Of a stretch of 60,348 nucleotides of DNA, positions 16,714 to 25,264 are shown piece after piece. The position numbers were made by a program, and so were the translations under genes. The stretch is from Actinomycetes bacterium. GTDB taxonomy: Bacteria > Actinomycetota > Actinomycetes > Actinomycetales > Demequinaceae. How positions within the stretch are numbered: the stretch's first letter is position 1; each line of letters opens with the position of its first letter. The notes below the pieces were generated by a model. It was given only the letters and a program-made list of their open reading frames with translations, was not told the DNA's origin and did no database searches. Location of the stretch: contig JAEZXC010000094.1 of assembly GCA_023442845.1 (NCBI GenBank), positions 1 through 60,348 on the forward strand. The letters are read 5' to 3'.

Positions 16714-16818
16714 TTCGAGCCCCCTCCCGACGCGCCAATGTTGCCGTACACCGGCCAAACGCGCCACTCGACTTGTGGACAACGCACCTTCGACACCCGG
16801 CAGTGCGAGAATGCAGGC

Positions 16819-17031
16819 ATGGAAAAGCGCTTCCTCACCCTCCCCGACGTTCAAGAGGTGCTCAATATCTCGTCGCCGCAGGCGTACGCCTTGGTGCGCT
16901 CGGGCGATTTGCCTGCCATTCAGGTGGGTGGACGCGGGCAGTGGCGCGTCGAGGCGACCGAACTCGAGAACTACATCGCCCGCCAGTACGAAGCCACTCG
17001 CCAGCGAATCGCCACGCACGAAGACGCCTAA
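16819..17031 (+). CDS. Small excisionase/BldC-type helix-turn-helix protein
   Basis: 70 residues. RFLTLPDVQEVLNISSPQAYALVRSG followed by GQWRVEATELENYI is the MerR-like winged helix of the excisionase (AlpA/BldC) family. It is divergent from the SAF operon across 105 bp and may regulate it. GAGAAT lies 6 bp before the ATG, at the position where other genes in the window have a -10, so leaderless expression is possible. No integrase or attachment site is nearby, so it is unlikely to be a phage excisionase. Confidence 0.82.
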   Translation: MEKRFLTLPDVQEVLNISSPQAYALVRSGDLPAIQVGGRGQWRVEATELENYIARQYEATRQRIATHEDA

Positions 17032-17067
17032 ACGCGCATACGTCGTGGCACGCGGCCGACGCTTGCG

Positions 17068-17583
17068 CTAGCTCGCCGCGGAACGTACCCGGGTCACGGC
17101 GTCAGTTGCAATGAGAACCGAGGTGCCGACGCCGGTCGAAAGTTCAAGGTAATCGGCACCTACCGCGCCGATCAGCCCTGCCACATCTCCTGAGAGGGTC
17201 GACACAACGACGCGTGCGCGGTCACGCGCGAGTGCACGGAGCGCGTGGCCAAGGCCCAGACGTCGCTCAACCTCCGTCAGTTCCGCCGCGCGCGGCCCAA
17301 GACCCGCCACCACCGTCACGGCGTGCAGCGGCACGAGCGTCTGCGGGCCCGGATCACAGAGCAACAGCCAGCCAGCGGCCGCATCAACAACGACGCCTGT
17401 GGTCGACACGCCATCGCGGGTCGTCACCGTCGCGGTGCGCCCTTTTGCCTGCACGAGGCGAGCGGCGAGCGACACGGATGCGCGCTCCGCGCGAGTGAGA
17501 TCACGCACCTCAGCGTCGAAGTGAGCGAGCTCGTTCGCGTCCGCGCGCGCCTCAAGATCGGCAAATAGCAAGTCCCAGCGCAT
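17068..17583 (-). CDS. Hypothetical actinobacterial protein
   Basis: 171 residues, starting MRWDLLFADLEARAD. The N-terminal third is helical (DANELAHFDAEVRDLTRAERASVSLAARL); the middle is a small beta-rich region (TATVTTRDGVSTTGVVVDAAAGWLLL) that could be an Sm-like barrel. Function unknown. TACGGT (17590-17595 on the minus strand) sits 6 bp before the ATG, giving a leaderless start and choosing it over upstream start codons. Confidence 0.72.
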   Translation of the reverse strand: MRWDLLFADLEARADANELAHFDAEVRDLTRAERASVSLAARLVQAKGRTATVTTRDGVSTTGVVVDAAAGWLLLCDPGPQTLVPLHAVTVVAGLGPRAAELTEVERRLGLGHALRALARDRARVVVSTLSGDVAGLIGAVGADYLELSTGVGTSVLIATDAVTRVRSAAS

Positions 17584-17706
17584 GCGCCCACCGTAGTGGC
17601 GGTCTGTCCACATCGCGCACGTTCGGCTGGACACGCGAGGAGCGCTCGTGTAGACCTAACCACACCAAACGACATCAAACACACTGAAATGACGTAAGGG
17701 GTACTC

Positions 17707-18480
17707 ATGAGGGCGGGTCAAGCGCTGGGACGTATCGGTGCGTGGATGTTGATGGCGGCGATGCCGTGCGCCGCGTTCGCTTTGCTGAAAGTGACGCTGT
17801 GGCAGTGGCACAACTGGCCGCTCGTGTGGGATGTTGACGACGCTTTGGCACTCGTTGCTGCCGCCGTTGGCGCTGTCGTCGCGAGTTACCTCACCGTGAG
17901 CGCCGTCGCGATGGTGGCTGCTGCCGCCATGCGCAAAGGCCGGACGATTCCGGCCCGAGCTCGCGCCCTCGCTCCGGCCGCGTGGCAGCGCGTCGCCGCC
18001 GTTGCGCTCGGTGTTGGCCTCAGTTCCGGCATCGCGATGCCCGCAATGGCCTCGGCTCAGGCGCCGCCTGGCTTGGGTTGGGCCGACGCTCCCGTCGCCA
18101 CGGAGCAGGAGGCCGACGCTGCGGTGTCTGACGTATACGTGGACAACGCTGCCACGGTGAACGTCAGGCTCGACTGGGGCGGCGTGGGTAGTCCAGTCGA
18201 GAATGTCCCGGCGACGCCTCACACCAATGCAGTAGCGTCCGCTCCCGACGAAGACGTCATCGCTCCCCCGCCGCCGAGTGCTCCGGGCACGTACGTCGTC
18301 GAGCCGGGCGACTCCCTGTGGGCCATCACATCGAATCTTCTCGGAGCAGATGCAACACGCGCGGAGATTGAGAGCTCGTGGCCGGTCCTGTACGAGGCAA
18401 ACCGTTCGCTGATCGGGGACAACCCGTCGCTCATCTTTGCGGGAACCGAACTGCACGTCCCTGCGGAGCTGGCGCGATGA
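17707..18480 (+). CDS. LysM-domain membrane protein
   Basis: 257 residues. Two N-terminal membrane segments (about 8-30 and 45-75) and a third hydrophobic stretch with a possible cleavage site (MPAMASAQA, about 112-120) precede a Pro/Ala-rich linker and a C-terminal LysM domain (VEPGDSLWAITSNLL to FAGTELHVP, about 197-252). It is probably anchored in the membrane and binds peptidoglycan. AAGGGG lies upstream of the ATG. The stop overlaps the Rv3235-family gene (ATGA). Confidence 0.85.
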   Translation: MRAGQALGRIGAWMLMAAMPCAAFALLKVTLWQWHNWPLVWDVDDALALVAAAVGAVVASYLTVSAVAMVAAAAMRKGRTIPARARALAPAAWQRVAAVALGVGLSSGIAMPAMASAQAPPGLGWADAPVATEQEADAAVSDVYVDNAATVNVRLDWGGVGSPVENVPATPHTNAVASAPDEDVIAPPPPSAPGTYVVEPGDSLWAITSNLLGADATRAEIESSWPVLYEANRSLIGDNPSLIFAGTELHVPAELAR

Positions 18481-18929
18481 GCGCGGCAGCACAGGCGTAC
18501 GCGCCAGCACCGCTCACCGGACCTCAACCCGCTCCGATCCGCGCAGCACGGCCCCAGGCAACGCCTCGACGGTATGCGCCACTGCCGAAGCAGCCGCGGA
18601 AACCGTTAGGCGACCCGACACCGCTCGTGTGCACCGTGGCGCGTGTCGCACTCGAGGTGGTGCTTGGCGGGGACGGCATCAACCAGTTGGTGCGGTGGAT
18701 ATCCCCTGAGGTCCGGTCACTCCTATTGGCACAACACTCGCTGGCGCGACGCTCGAACTACGCATCGCGAGGCTCGGTGCACGTTCAGCGTGTGCGGCTG
18801 TGCCGAGTCAGCCCTCACGCAGTCGAGGCGGCGGTGGTCGCCACCGAAGGAGACTTCCCCCACGCGATCGCGCTCAGGCTCGAGGCCGTGGCCAACCGGT
18901 GGCTCATCACCGTGATGGATGTGGGCTAG
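18477..18929 (+). CDS. Rv3235-family protein
   Basis: 150 residues. A Pro/Ala-rich N-terminus of about 50 residues is followed by a conserved domain (ARVALEVVLGGDGINQLVRWISPEVRS, then VHVQRVRLCRVSPHAVEAAVV and RWLITVMDVG), the pattern of the Rv3235 family found near secA in actinobacteria. Function unknown. It starts within the LysM gene's stop (ATGA) and converges with secA, whose stop lies 7 bp away. Confidence 0.82.
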   Translation: MSAAAQAYAPAPLTGPQPAPIRAARPQATPRRYAPLPKQPRKPLGDPTPLVCTVARVALEVVLGGDGINQLVRWISPEVRSLLLAQHSLARRSNYASRGSVHVQRVRLCRVSPHAVEAAVVATEGDFPHAIALRLEAVANRWLITVMDVG

Positions 18930-18936
18930 AGCGGGC

Positions 18937-21759
18937 CTACGCCTCGTTCTTTCCGTGGCACAACTTGTACTTCTTGCCTGAGCCACAGGGGCACTGAGCG
19001 TTCTTCGCCGTGCCGGGGAAGGTGCCGCCGTCGGCCGATGCCTTCGTGGCCGCGCCGCTTGCCGCCTTGCCCTTCGACACCGCTGCCTTGCCACTGCCGT
19101 CCTTGGAGGGACCGGAGTAGGTGAGAGCACCCATTTGGGCCTGAACCACGCCGCCGCCAGTGGCTGTCGAGGGACCAGCTGCGCGACGCGCACTGACCCC
19201 CGGCGCCGACTTCGCCGTCTTGGCGGCCGCCTCGGCGTCGAGCACGCCGTCCTGCTGGGGCGCCTGCTCACGCTTTTCCACCCGGAACAGCACCTGGAGC
19301 GCTTGCTCCTTCACAGCGTCGGCCATGGCCTCAAACATTTGGTGCGCCTCGCGCTGATACTCAATGAGCGGATCGCGCTGACCCATCGCCCGCAGCCCGA
19401 TGCCCTCCTTGAGGTAATCCATCTCGTAGAGATGCTCGCGCCACTTCATGTCGATGACCTGGAGGAGCACCTGCCGCTCCACCTGGCGCATCAGATCAGG
19501 GCCAATGCGATCCTCAACGGCTTCGTAGGCAACACGTGCATCGGCCGTCAGCTCGCGCTCCAAGAAGCTGGGTGTGAGTTCGCGAAGCCCGCCTGCCTCC
19601 TCAACCACCTCGTCAATGGTGAGCGACACGGGATAAATGGTGCGCAGGTCGCGCCACAAGGCGTCGAGGTCCCACTCATCCGGGGCACCCAGAACGGTTG
19701 CCGCACGTACAGCATTGCCCACAACGTCGTCCGTGAAGCCGCGCACCTGATCGCGGAGGTTCTCACCGTCGAGGATGCGGCGGCGCTCACCGTAGATGAT
19801 CGTGCGCTGCTTCGACGCGACATCGTCGTACTTGAGGATGTTCTTACGAATCTCCGCGTTGCGGCCCTCGATTTGAGCCTGGGCGCTACGCACGCCGCGC
19901 GTCAGCATCTTCGACTCGATCGGCAGATCGTCGGGCAGTGCCGACGAGTTCATCATCGTAGCCGCGAGGCCCGACTGGAACATCCGCATCAAGTCGTCTT
20001 CAAGCGACAAGTAGAAGCGCGACTCACCCGGGTCACCCTGACGTCCGGAGCGGCCTCGCAACTGGTTGTCGATTCGGCGTGACTCGTGGCGCTCCGTGCC
20101 GAGCACGTACAGGCCGCCAGCAGCGAGGACTTCCTCGTGCTCACGGGCGACCGCTTCCTTGGCCTCAGCGAGAACCTCAACCCAGACGCGCTCGTACTCG
20201 TCAGGGTTCTCCTGCGGGTCAATGCCCCGCCGGTGCATCTCCTGAACTGCGCGGAACTCCGGGTTACCACCGAGCATGATGTCGGTTCCACGGCCAGCCA
20301 TATTGGTAGCAACGGTGACAGCACCCTTGCGGCCGGCCTCGGCGATCACGGCCGCCTCTTGCTCGTGGTGCTTCGCGTTCAGCACTGCGTGCTTGATGCC
20401 GTGCTTCTTCAGCTCCTTGCTCAGCGACTCGGACTTCTCGACCGAGACGGTGCCAATGAGCACGGGTTGGCCGTTGGCGTGACGCTGGAGAATGTCCCCG
20501 ATGATCGCCGCGTATTTTGCCTGCTCACTCTTGAAGAGGAGGTCCGACTGGTCCTGACGGATCATCGGCAGGTTCGTCGGGATCGGGAGGACATTCATGC
20601 CGTACGTGCTGTAAAGCTCTGCGGCCTCGGTCTGCGCGGTACCGGTCATTCCGGCAAGCTTCTCGTACTGGCGGAAGTAGTTCTGGAGCGTGATCGTGGC
20701 GTAGGTCTGGTTCTCCGCCTTGATCGCAACGCCTTCCTTCGCCTCAATTGCCTGGTGGAGGCCCTCTGAGTAGCGTCGGCCGCTCAACAAGCGTCCGGTG
20801 TGCTCGTCAACGATATGCACTTCGCCCTGCTGAACCACATACTCGCGGTCCCGCCGGAACAGTTCCTTCGCCTTGATCGCGTTGTTGAGGAAGCCGATGA
20901 GCGGCGTGTTGGCGGGGTCGTAAAGGTTGTCGATGCCAAGCGCCTTTTCGACCTTGTCGATGCCGGGCTCAAGCACGCCGACCGCACGCTTCTTCTCTTC
21001 CACCTCGTAGTCAACGTCGATCTGCATCTGCGCGACGAGGCGTGCGAACTCGACGTACCACTTTCCGTTGTCGCCGCTTGCGGGCCCCGAAATGATGAGC
21101 GGGGTACGCGCCTCGTCGATGAGGATCGAGTCAACCTCGTCGACGATCGCATAGTGGTAACCGCGGTGTACGAGCTGCGACGGATCGAGCGCCATGTTGT
21201 CGCGCAAGTGGTCAAAGCCAAACTCATTGTTTGTGCCATACGTAATATCCGCCAGGTACTGACGCCGACGCGTCGCCGGATCCTGACCAGACACGACGCA
21301 ACCGGTCTCCATGCCGAGGAAGCGGAAGATGCGTCCCATCAACTCGGACTGGTAGCTGGCGAGGTAGTCGTTCACCGTGACGATGTGGACACCCTTGCCC
21401 GTGATCGCGTTGAGATAGGCGGGAAGCGTCGCAACGAGCGTCTTACCTTCACCGGTCTTCATCTCGGCGATGTTGCCGCCGTGAAGCGCAGCTCCACCCA
21501 TGATCTGGACGTCGAAGTGACGCATGCCGAGCGTGCGCTTCGACGCCTCGCGCACTGCGGCAAACGCCTCCGGCATCAAGAGATCGAGGCTCTCGCCGTT
21601 TTCATAGCGCTCGCGGAAGTCGGCAGTCAGCCCGCGCAGTTCGTCATCGGTGAAGTCTTGGTATGCCTCTTCGAGGGCATTCGTAAGGGTGACAACCCTC
21701 TGCAGGCGCCGCATATGGCGCCCCTCACCCATGCGAATAAGTCGTTCGATGACTGCCAC
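18937..21759 (-). CDS. secA: Preprotein translocase ATPase SecA
   Basis: 940-residue motor of Sec export. It shows AEMKTGEGKTLVA (Walker A), VDEVDSILIDEARTPLIISG (DEAD-like motif), the AGMTGTA segment, NMAGRGTDIMLGGNPE, and RRIDNQLRGRSGRQGD. At the extreme C-terminus is the SecB/zinc-type motif CPCGSGKKYKLCHG. The GTG at 21759 is chosen because SecA proteins begin near VIERLIRMGEGR; the open frame extends 41 codons further without similarity. A possible -10 (TAGGAT) lies at 21797-21802. A strong terminator upstream separates it from hpf. Confidence 0.98.
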   Translation of the reverse strand: MAVIERLIRMGEGRHMRRLQRVVTLTNALEEAYQDFTDDELRGLTADFRERYENGESLDLLMPEAFAAVREASKRTLGMRHFDVQIMGGAALHGGNIAEMKTGEGKTLVATLPAYLNAITGKGVHIVTVNDYLASYQSELMGRIFRFLGMETGCVVSGQDPATRRRQYLADITYGTNNEFGFDHLRDNMALDPSQLVHRGYHYAIVDEVDSILIDEARTPLIISGPASGDNGKWYVEFARLVAQMQIDVDYEVEEKKRAVGVLEPGIDKVEKALGIDNLYDPANTPLIGFLNNAIKAKELFRRDREYVVQQGEVHIVDEHTGRLLSGRRYSEGLHQAIEAKEGVAIKAENQTYATITLQNYFRQYEKLAGMTGTAQTEAAELYSTYGMNVLPIPTNLPMIRQDQSDLLFKSEQAKYAAIIGDILQRHANGQPVLIGTVSVEKSESLSKELKKHGIKHAVLNAKHHEQEAAVIAEAGRKGAVTVATNMAGRGTDIMLGGNPEFRAVQEMHRRGIDPQENPDEYERVWVEVLAEAKEAVAREHEEVLAAGGLYVLGTERHESRRIDNQLRGRSGRQGDPGESRFYLSLEDDLMRMFQSGLAATMMNSSALPDDLPIESKMLTRGVRSAQAQIEGRNAEIRKNILKYDDVASKQRTIIYGERRRILDGENLRDQVRGFTDDVVGNAVRAATVLGAPDEWDLDALWRDLRTIYPVSLTIDEVVEEAGGLRELTPSFLERELTADARVAYEAVEDRIGPDLMRQVERQVLLQVIDMKWREHLYEMDYLKEGIGLRAMGQRDPLIEYQREAHQMFEAMADAVKEQALQVLFRVEKREQAPQQDGVLDAEAAAKTAKSAPGVSARRAAGPSTATGGGVVQAQMGALTYSGPSKDGSGKAAVSKGKAASGAATKASADGGTFPGTAKNAQCPCGSGKKYKLCHGKNEA

Positions 21760-21852
21760 GATGCTTGTCCCGCCTTCCTGCGTGGGGCCGCCCACCATCC
21801 TAGGCGGTTCGTGGTGGCGCACGGATTCGTCTCGCTGTCGGCGCAACGCAAA

Positions 21853-21879
21853 GGCCGCCGTGGAATTTCCACGGCGGCC
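21853..21879 (-). terminator. Terminator after hpf
   Basis: Perfect 13-bp inverted repeat, GGCCGCCGTGGAA / TTCCACGGCGGCC, around one central base. Reading in the hpf direction it is followed by TTTGCGTT. It begins 19 bp after the hpf stop, so it ends hpf transcription and insulates secA, which needs its own promoter. With a one-base centre, the inner pairs must open to form the loop. Confidence 0.75.
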
Positions 21880-21897
21880 CATGCTCCTGCGTGATGT

Positions 21898-22569
21898 CTA
21901 CGCGGTCTCGCGCTCTTGCTCACTCTCGGTTTGCTCAAGGTGAATGACGCCGTAGGTCCAGCCGCGGCGGCGGTAGACCGCGCTCGGCATCCCGGTCTCC
22001 TCGTCAACAAACAAGTAGAAGTCGTGGCCAACGAGTTCCATCTGGTCGATCGCGTCGGACACCGCCATCGGTGCTGCCTTGTGCGTCTTCGACCGGATGA
22101 CAATCGGCGTGCCGTCGAGAGGGATCTCCCGCACCGCGGAGTCAGGGGCGCCCTCCCACGGGACAACCGACTCAGCGGTGTCCTCCGTGACCGCCTCGAC
22201 CGGCGGTTCGGCGAGGGGTACGTCGACGTCAGCCTTCGCGACCGCGTGCAAGCCCGGCTTGCCCTTGTGTCGCTTTGCCCTGCGTTCGTGCAACTTCCTC
22301 AGTTGGTCGGCAATGCGCGTTGCGGCAAGTTCAAGGGCCGCCATGCGGTCATCGGCCGACGCCTCGGCACGGACCACATTGCGGCCGTACATGGTGATTT
22401 CCACCCGTTCGGCTTCCGAAACAATCTTGCGGTTGCGCTCATGGACCACGTGCACTTCAGCCCGCGTGGCGCGCGGCGCCAGTGCAGCGAGCTTTTCGAG
22501 TTTGGCAATGATCCGCTCACGCATCTCATCGCTCACTCGGGTGTGACGTCCGACAATCACAATGTCCAT
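21898..22569 (-). CDS. hpf: Ribosome hibernation-promoting factor, long form
   Basis: 223 residues. The N-terminal domain (MDIVIVGRHTRVSDEMRERIIAKLEKL to about residue 105) is the YfiA/HPF fold that binds the 30S decoding region. A charged linker leads to the C-terminal dimerisation domain (IVIRSKTHKAAPMAVSDAIDQMELVGHDFYLFVDEETG) found in long HPF, which makes 100S dimers. The ATG at 22569 has AAGGAG upstream. The leader holds a perfect inverted repeat; see the regulatory entry. The synteny comF-hpf-secA is the same as in mycobacteria. Confidence 0.96.
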   Translation of the reverse strand: MDIVIVGRHTRVSDEMRERIIAKLEKLAALAPRATRAEVHVVHERNRKIVSEAERVEITMYGRNVVRAEASADDRMAALELAATRIADQLRKLHERRAKRHKGKPGLHAVAKADVDVPLAEPPVEAVTEDTAESVVPWEGAPDSAVREIPLDGTPIVIRSKTHKAAPMAVSDAIDQMELVGHDFYLFVDEETGMPSAVYRRRGWTYGVIHLEQTESEQERETA

Positions 22570-22591
22570 GGCACTTGCTCCTTCGAGTGTG

Positions 22592-22614
22592 GACGTGCCC
22601 CAAAATGGCACGTC
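22592..22614 (-). promoter_or_regulatory. Inverted repeat upstream of hpf
   Basis: GACGTGCC / GGCACGTC, perfect 8-bp arms around 7 bases, 23-45 bp before the hpf start. Since hpf is usually induced on entry to stationary phase or stress, this may be an operator or a structured leader. Nothing in the window identifies a binding protein. Confidence 0.45.
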
Positions 22615-22697
22615 AGGGTGGTGGTTCACCGCGCCTTATCGCGCTGTTTGCCTCACCCCCTCTACGCTCAGAAGGTGCGACCCGTGCGGTCGTTTCT

Positions 22698-23471
22698 TTA
22701 CGCTACCGTGACTTTCTTGGGCGTGCCAGCCGCTGGCGCACTTGCCAAGCACAGCCCCGCATAGACCGTGATGAATCTCACCTCGAGGGCTGCTGCGGAC
22801 GCCGCCATCGTCGCACCAGTTGTCAGGACGTCGTCAACCAGGACGACGCCTTGCATCCCTCGTAAATGCCGCAATTGCGCTGTTTCGGGGGCATTGAGCG
22901 AAGCGGCGTTGTGCCGGCGCCCCCGCACGCTCGCTCCTCGCTGCTCTCCCGCGCCGATGCGCAGCACCGGCGTATCACGCGCTGACACTCCTGCTTCTCT
23001 AAACCCCCTCGCAACGGCCTTTGCCAGAAGAACTGGCAGATCGACTCCGCGAGCGCGCACAGATCGCCGGCGCGACGGCACTGGCACCACGGCAAGGTCG
23101 CCCGAGCGCGGGAAGTTGGGCGCCACATGGCGGGCCGCCCGTGAGATGGCGGCACTCATGAAGTCGTCGAGGTCGCGGCGACCACCGTCTTTCCACGCGG
23201 CGATCATCCGATGCGCAGATCCCTCGAGCTCAGCAATGGCCCACACGGGCATCGACGCGGTCCCGTCCACCACGAGCCGCCCAGCCCCAGACTCCGACCG
23301 CAGCGGCTCATCCCACCAGGGGGCGGCGCACTCATCGCACCATCGCGTGTCGCGAGCCCCACAACCAGGGCACCACACGGGGACGCACAACTGGGCAAGG
23401 TCGCGCGCCGCTTGCCGCATGAACGGGGGTATCGGACGCACGAAGACAAGTCTTGGTGCCGACACGGGCAC
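22698..23471 (-). CDS. ComF-family phosphoribosyltransferase-like protein
   Basis: 257 residues. N-terminal zinc-ribbon Cys pairs (CPGCGARDTRWCDEC, about residues 34-48) are followed by a type I phosphoribosyltransferase domain with VVLVDDVLTTGATM near residue 210 as the PRPP loop. This is the ComF architecture, which in naturally competent bacteria takes part in DNA uptake; in actinobacteria the function is unproven. It lies downstream of lpqB on the same strand with a 77-bp gap, as in the Rv3242c-Rv3244c interval. Confidence 0.9.
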   Translation of the reverse strand: MPVSAPRLVFVRPIPPFMRQAARDLAQLCVPVWCPGCGARDTRWCDECAAPWWDEPLRSESGAGRLVVDGTASMPVWAIAELEGSAHRMIAAWKDGGRRDLDDFMSAAISRAARHVAPNFPRSGDLAVVPVPSRRRSVRARGVDLPVLLAKAVARGFREAGVSARDTPVLRIGAGEQRGASVRGRRHNAASLNAPETAQLRHLRGMQGVVLVDDVLTTGATMAASAAALEVRFITVYAGLCLASAPAAGTPKKVTVA

Positions 23472-23548
23472 TCCACGTGGCCGTGACGCGCAAGCTGGGG
23501 ATGGACAGCGAGCATCGAGATACCGGAACAGTGATCAGTGACTTTCCG

Positions 23549-25264
23549 CTACCCCGCGTACGCGACGTCGCTGACGCCCACCACCTGCACCGTCCAACTG
23601 TTGCCCGCACGGGCAACCAAGGAGCCCTCTGCATCGATCGCCAGCAGAGTGCGCACGCCGTTGCGCGCGGTGATCCGTCGCGCCTCGGGAAGCACCGCCT
23701 CCATGCGGGTCCAGCCACCGACCTCCGACTCCTCAAGGTTGCCGGTCTCCTCGAACAGCGTGACGACGCCGGTCGCATCCGACCACGTGAGGTCGAGAGC
23801 CGGTTCGAGCGACGGCACCATTGCGAGCGGTTGACCAATGCTGAGGGGCGCGCCTGACGGCTCCCGGGTGATCGCAGCAATGTCGAGAGATTGCACGGTG
23901 CCCGTTGCCCTACTCAGCACCGCGAGACGCGTGCCATCACGCGACACTGCAATCGCCTGGACGGATCGCCCGGCAAGCCACGGCGCGTCGAGTACCACCT
24001 GATCGCCGCCCGGAAGCGCGGCAACGATGGTGCCTGCCGAGGTGCGCTCGGTGCTCCACACCCACCCATGTCGATCAAACGACGGAGCGATGAGATCGTC
24101 CCCCTCAAGAGCGATCTCGAGTTCGAGAACTGGCGCATTGACGACTGGCTCAGCGCTCGGGTCGTACGCCTCAAGGACCGGCGCTTGCGCCAGTACCGTC
24201 GAAATCGCGACGTCACCGCCTACGACAACAGCGGCAGTCGTCGAGTCGTACGCGAGCGCGATGCCCCACGCGTCCTCGGGGAGCACTCCAGCTTCCGGCG
24301 CTGTGACGAGCACATCCGTGCCATCGAACACACCGAGGCGGTTGCCGGCGATCACGACGGCGGTCTCGGGCGGCAGGTCGGCGTGGCTGAGCGGCGAGAT
24401 CGATTCGCCGACGAGCGGCACCCCGCCCACCGTGACGGTGACAGCCTGCACGGGGATGAGTTGGCGAAGGGTGAGGTCGAGCTGGGTTTGCGCCAATGCT
24501 CGCTGTTCACTCGTCCCGCTCGAGCCCGTCGCAAGCGCAACGAACGCCGTGCCCTCATCGACAATGACGGCATCGATGTCGAGCGCAGCTCCCGGCGGAA
24601 ACCCGGTGGAAACAGCGTCGGCGAGCCACGGTGAGGGGCCAGCCACAAGTTCTCGCGTCACGGCCGTCGCAACCTGATCGTTGTTCGCAAACCACCGCAC
24701 TTCGGGGATCGCAACTTTCGCGTCGGCCGAGGCGAAGTACAACTTGAGCGGTCGGAAGAAGCGCCCAAAGTCTGCCGCGGACATGACGATGCCGTCATCG
24801 AGCACCGAGATTCGGTTCTGGCCAAACTCGTCTTGAGTGACGGTGAAAGAGACATCTGCTTGAACGTCGGACGAGGCCTCGACCATCACGCCATCGGCGT
24901 CGACGACCGCGGCAACGGGAACCCGATACGTGTACGTGCCCGTCGGCTCGTCATAGATCTGCTCAACCTGCCGGGAATCGAAAACTGTCACGTGAGCAAG
25001 CGGATCCCACGCCACCGCTGCGTCGTCCGTGAGGAACTCGCGCGCCACGTCAAAACCGGACACCGAGCCGCCGGACGACGCAGAAAGGAAGCCTTGAACG
25101 ATCGCCCGCGGCGAGGCGTCGGGCGCGGGGCCCTGCAATAGCGGCGCGAACGGCTGTTGCTGCGCCACCTCAGTGTCGCCCTCTCGCACAGGGCCGCTCG
25201 TGGGAACGCCGGCGCACGCGACGAGCAAAGTGCACGCGAGCGCGGTGACGATCATTCGTTTCAC
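23549..25264 (-). CDS. lpqB: Lipoprotein LpqB, accessory to MtrAB
   Basis: 571 residues. A lipoprotein signal peptide ends in LLVACAG with the lipid Cys at position 17. A GerMN-type domain follows (about residues 185-300, including RELVAGPSPWLADAVSTGFP), and then a C-terminal beta-propeller LpqB domain with repeats such as VQAIAVSRDGTRLAVLS. LpqB works on the outer face of the membrane with MtrB. The ATG overlaps the mtrB stop by 4 bp, completing the mtrA-mtrB-lpqB operon. Confidence 0.96.
   Translation of the reverse strand: MKRMIVTALACTLLVACAGVPTSGPVREGDTEVAQQQPFAPLLQGPAPDASPRAIVQGFLSASSGGSVSGFDVAREFLTDDAAVAWDPLAHVTVFDSRQVEQIYDEPTGTYTYRVPVAAVVDADGVMVEASSDVQADVSFTVTQDEFGQNRISVLDDGIVMSAADFGRFFRPLKLYFASADAKVAIPEVRWFANNDQVATAVTRELVAGPSPWLADAVSTGFPPGAALDIDAVIVDEGTAFVALATGSSGTSEQRALAQTQLDLTLRQLIPVQAVTVTVGGVPLVGESISPLSHADLPPETAVVIAGNRLGVFDGTDVLVTAPEAGVLPEDAWGIALAYDSTTAAVVVGGDVAISTVLAQAPVLEAYDPSAEPVVNAPVLELEIALEGDDLIAPSFDRHGWVWSTERTSAGTIVAALPGGDQVVLDAPWLAGRSVQAIAVSRDGTRLAVLSRATGTVQSLDIAAITREPSGAPLSIGQPLAMVPSLEPALDLTWSDATGVVTLFEETGNLEESEVGGWTRMEAVLPEARRITARNGVRTLLAIDAEGSLVARAGNSWTVQVVGVSDVAYAG

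Noticed and set aside
16773..16782. TTGTGGACAA, whose complement contains the DnaA box TTGTCCACA, between the SAF and HTH genes; a one-mismatch copy lies near 17606
   Set aside because: Two isolated boxes without dnaA, dnaN, AT-rich DNA or a cluster do not make an origin. They may still bind DnaA.
16819..17031. Phage or integrative element marked by an excisionase-like gene
   Set aside because: No integrase, direct repeats or tRNA gene are present, and the neighbours are conserved actinobacterial genes. The HTH protein is better read as a small regulator.
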